From Ignavibacteriales bacterium (GTDB taxonomy: Bacteria > Bacteroidota > Ignavibacteria > Ignavibacteriales > Ignavibacteriaceae): a DNA stretch of 64,000 nucleotides. Both the position numbers and the translations under genes were made by a program. Positions 63,710 to 64,000 of the stretch are shown piece after piece. Below the pieces are notes generated by a model. It ran no database searches. It saw only the letters and a list, made by a program, of their open reading frames with translations, and was not told the DNA's origin. The stretch is taken from NCBI GenBank assembly GCA_016709765.1, contig JADJMD010000012.1, positions 1 to 64,000 of the forward strand, written 5' to 3'. Position 1 is the first letter of the stretch. Every line of letters begins with the position of its first letter.

Positions 63710-64000
63710 ATGAAAAGAACAATAGTTGCAATGCCTGGTGATGGCATTGGCAAAACAGTACTTCCAGAAGCAATAAGAGTTTTAAAAGCAGTCGGTTTTG
63801 ATGCCGAATACATTCACGGAGATATAGGTTGGGATTTTTGGTGCAGTGAAGGTAATGCACTTCCACAGCGAACAATCGATCTTCTTTCAAAATATAAAAT
63901 CGGATTGTTTGGTGCGATCACATCTAAACCAAAAGATGCAGCAGACAAAGAACTTGATCCTTCTTTAAAAGATAAAGGCTTCGTTTACTTTTCTCCAATT
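63710..64000 (+). CDS. Isocitrate/isopropylmalate dehydrogenase family protein, N-terminal part (cut by window edge)
   Basis: The first 97 codons are present. 'RTIVAMPGDGIGKTVLPEAIRVLKA' is the conserved N-terminus of the family, and 'DLLSKYKIGLFGAITSKP' follows, with Ser and Lys near the substrate loop. Members oxidise and decarboxylate isocitrate, 3-isopropylmalate or homoisocitrate. The part that decides the substrate lies mostly beyond the window. The start ATG is at 63710; the gene is divergent from the hybrid kinase. Confidence 0.88.
   Translation, partial: MKRTIVAMPGDGIGKTVLPEAIRVLKAVGFDAEYIHGDIGWDFWCSEGNALPQRTIDLLSKYKIGLFGAITSKPKDAADKELDPSLKDKGFVYFSPI

Overview
The window is AT-rich bacterial DNA, most likely from the Ignavibacteria branch of the Bacteroidota/Chlorobi group. 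Three things point there: two secreted proteins ending in the 'NYPNPFNP' type IX secretion (T9SS) sorting domain, the T9SS genes sprA and porX, and Bacteroidota-type promoter boxes (TAnnTTTG).

Region 1 (1-12410) is the distal part of an integron gene-cassette array. Eleven cassettes lie head to tail. All but one carry a plus-strand gene followed by an attC recombination site; the intact attC sites are about 225 bp, with R''/L'' and L'/R' boxes and GC-rich arms. Cassette contents are two T9SS-exported Asp-box (BNR) proteins (one frameshifted), two lipoproteins, a Cys-rich tandem-domain exported protein, three small membrane proteins (one like hydroxylaminobenzene mutase), an inverted Phd/RelE-type toxin-antitoxin pair, a PEP mutase/isocitrate lyase family enzyme, and a membrane-anchored unknown. 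The last attC sites are decayed, so the integrase and attI should lie left of the window. Each attC carries an internal hairpin whose sequence changes between copies while its pairing is kept.

Region 2 (12.5-25.8 kb, plus strand) is ordinary chromosome: a CNNM/CorC-like transporter, a giant 11-PAS hybrid histidine kinase, a SpoIID-like protein, a GH97 glucosidase and a DEAD-box RNA helicase. Region 3 (25.8-47.9 kb) is mostly minus strand: M1 peptidase, ruvB and a membrane acyltransferase-like gene; dnaK; birA (plus); then the run sprA-porX-tsaE-tsaB-DUF1573-accD, which joins T9SS export and its regulator to tRNA t6A and fatty-acid synthesis genes; then the squalene genes hpnC-hpnD-hpnE with a cupin gene. 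hpnD is frameshifted.

Region 4 (48-64 kb) holds a STAS anti-anti-sigma gene preceded by a coupled 32-codon ORF, tRNA-Leu(CAG), PBP1A, an LpxH-like hydrolase, an M1 aminopeptidase, glgC, uvrC, a lipoprotein-Dabb-sixA cluster, a palindromic repeat, SRP RNA, an orphan DNA methyltransferase, a PAS-GAF hybrid kinase with HPt, and the start of an isocitrate/isopropylmalate dehydrogenase cut by the window edge.

The clearest link between regions is that the cassette array supplies T9SS cargo to a cell whose T9SS translocon (SprA) and regulator (PorX) are encoded 25 kb away.
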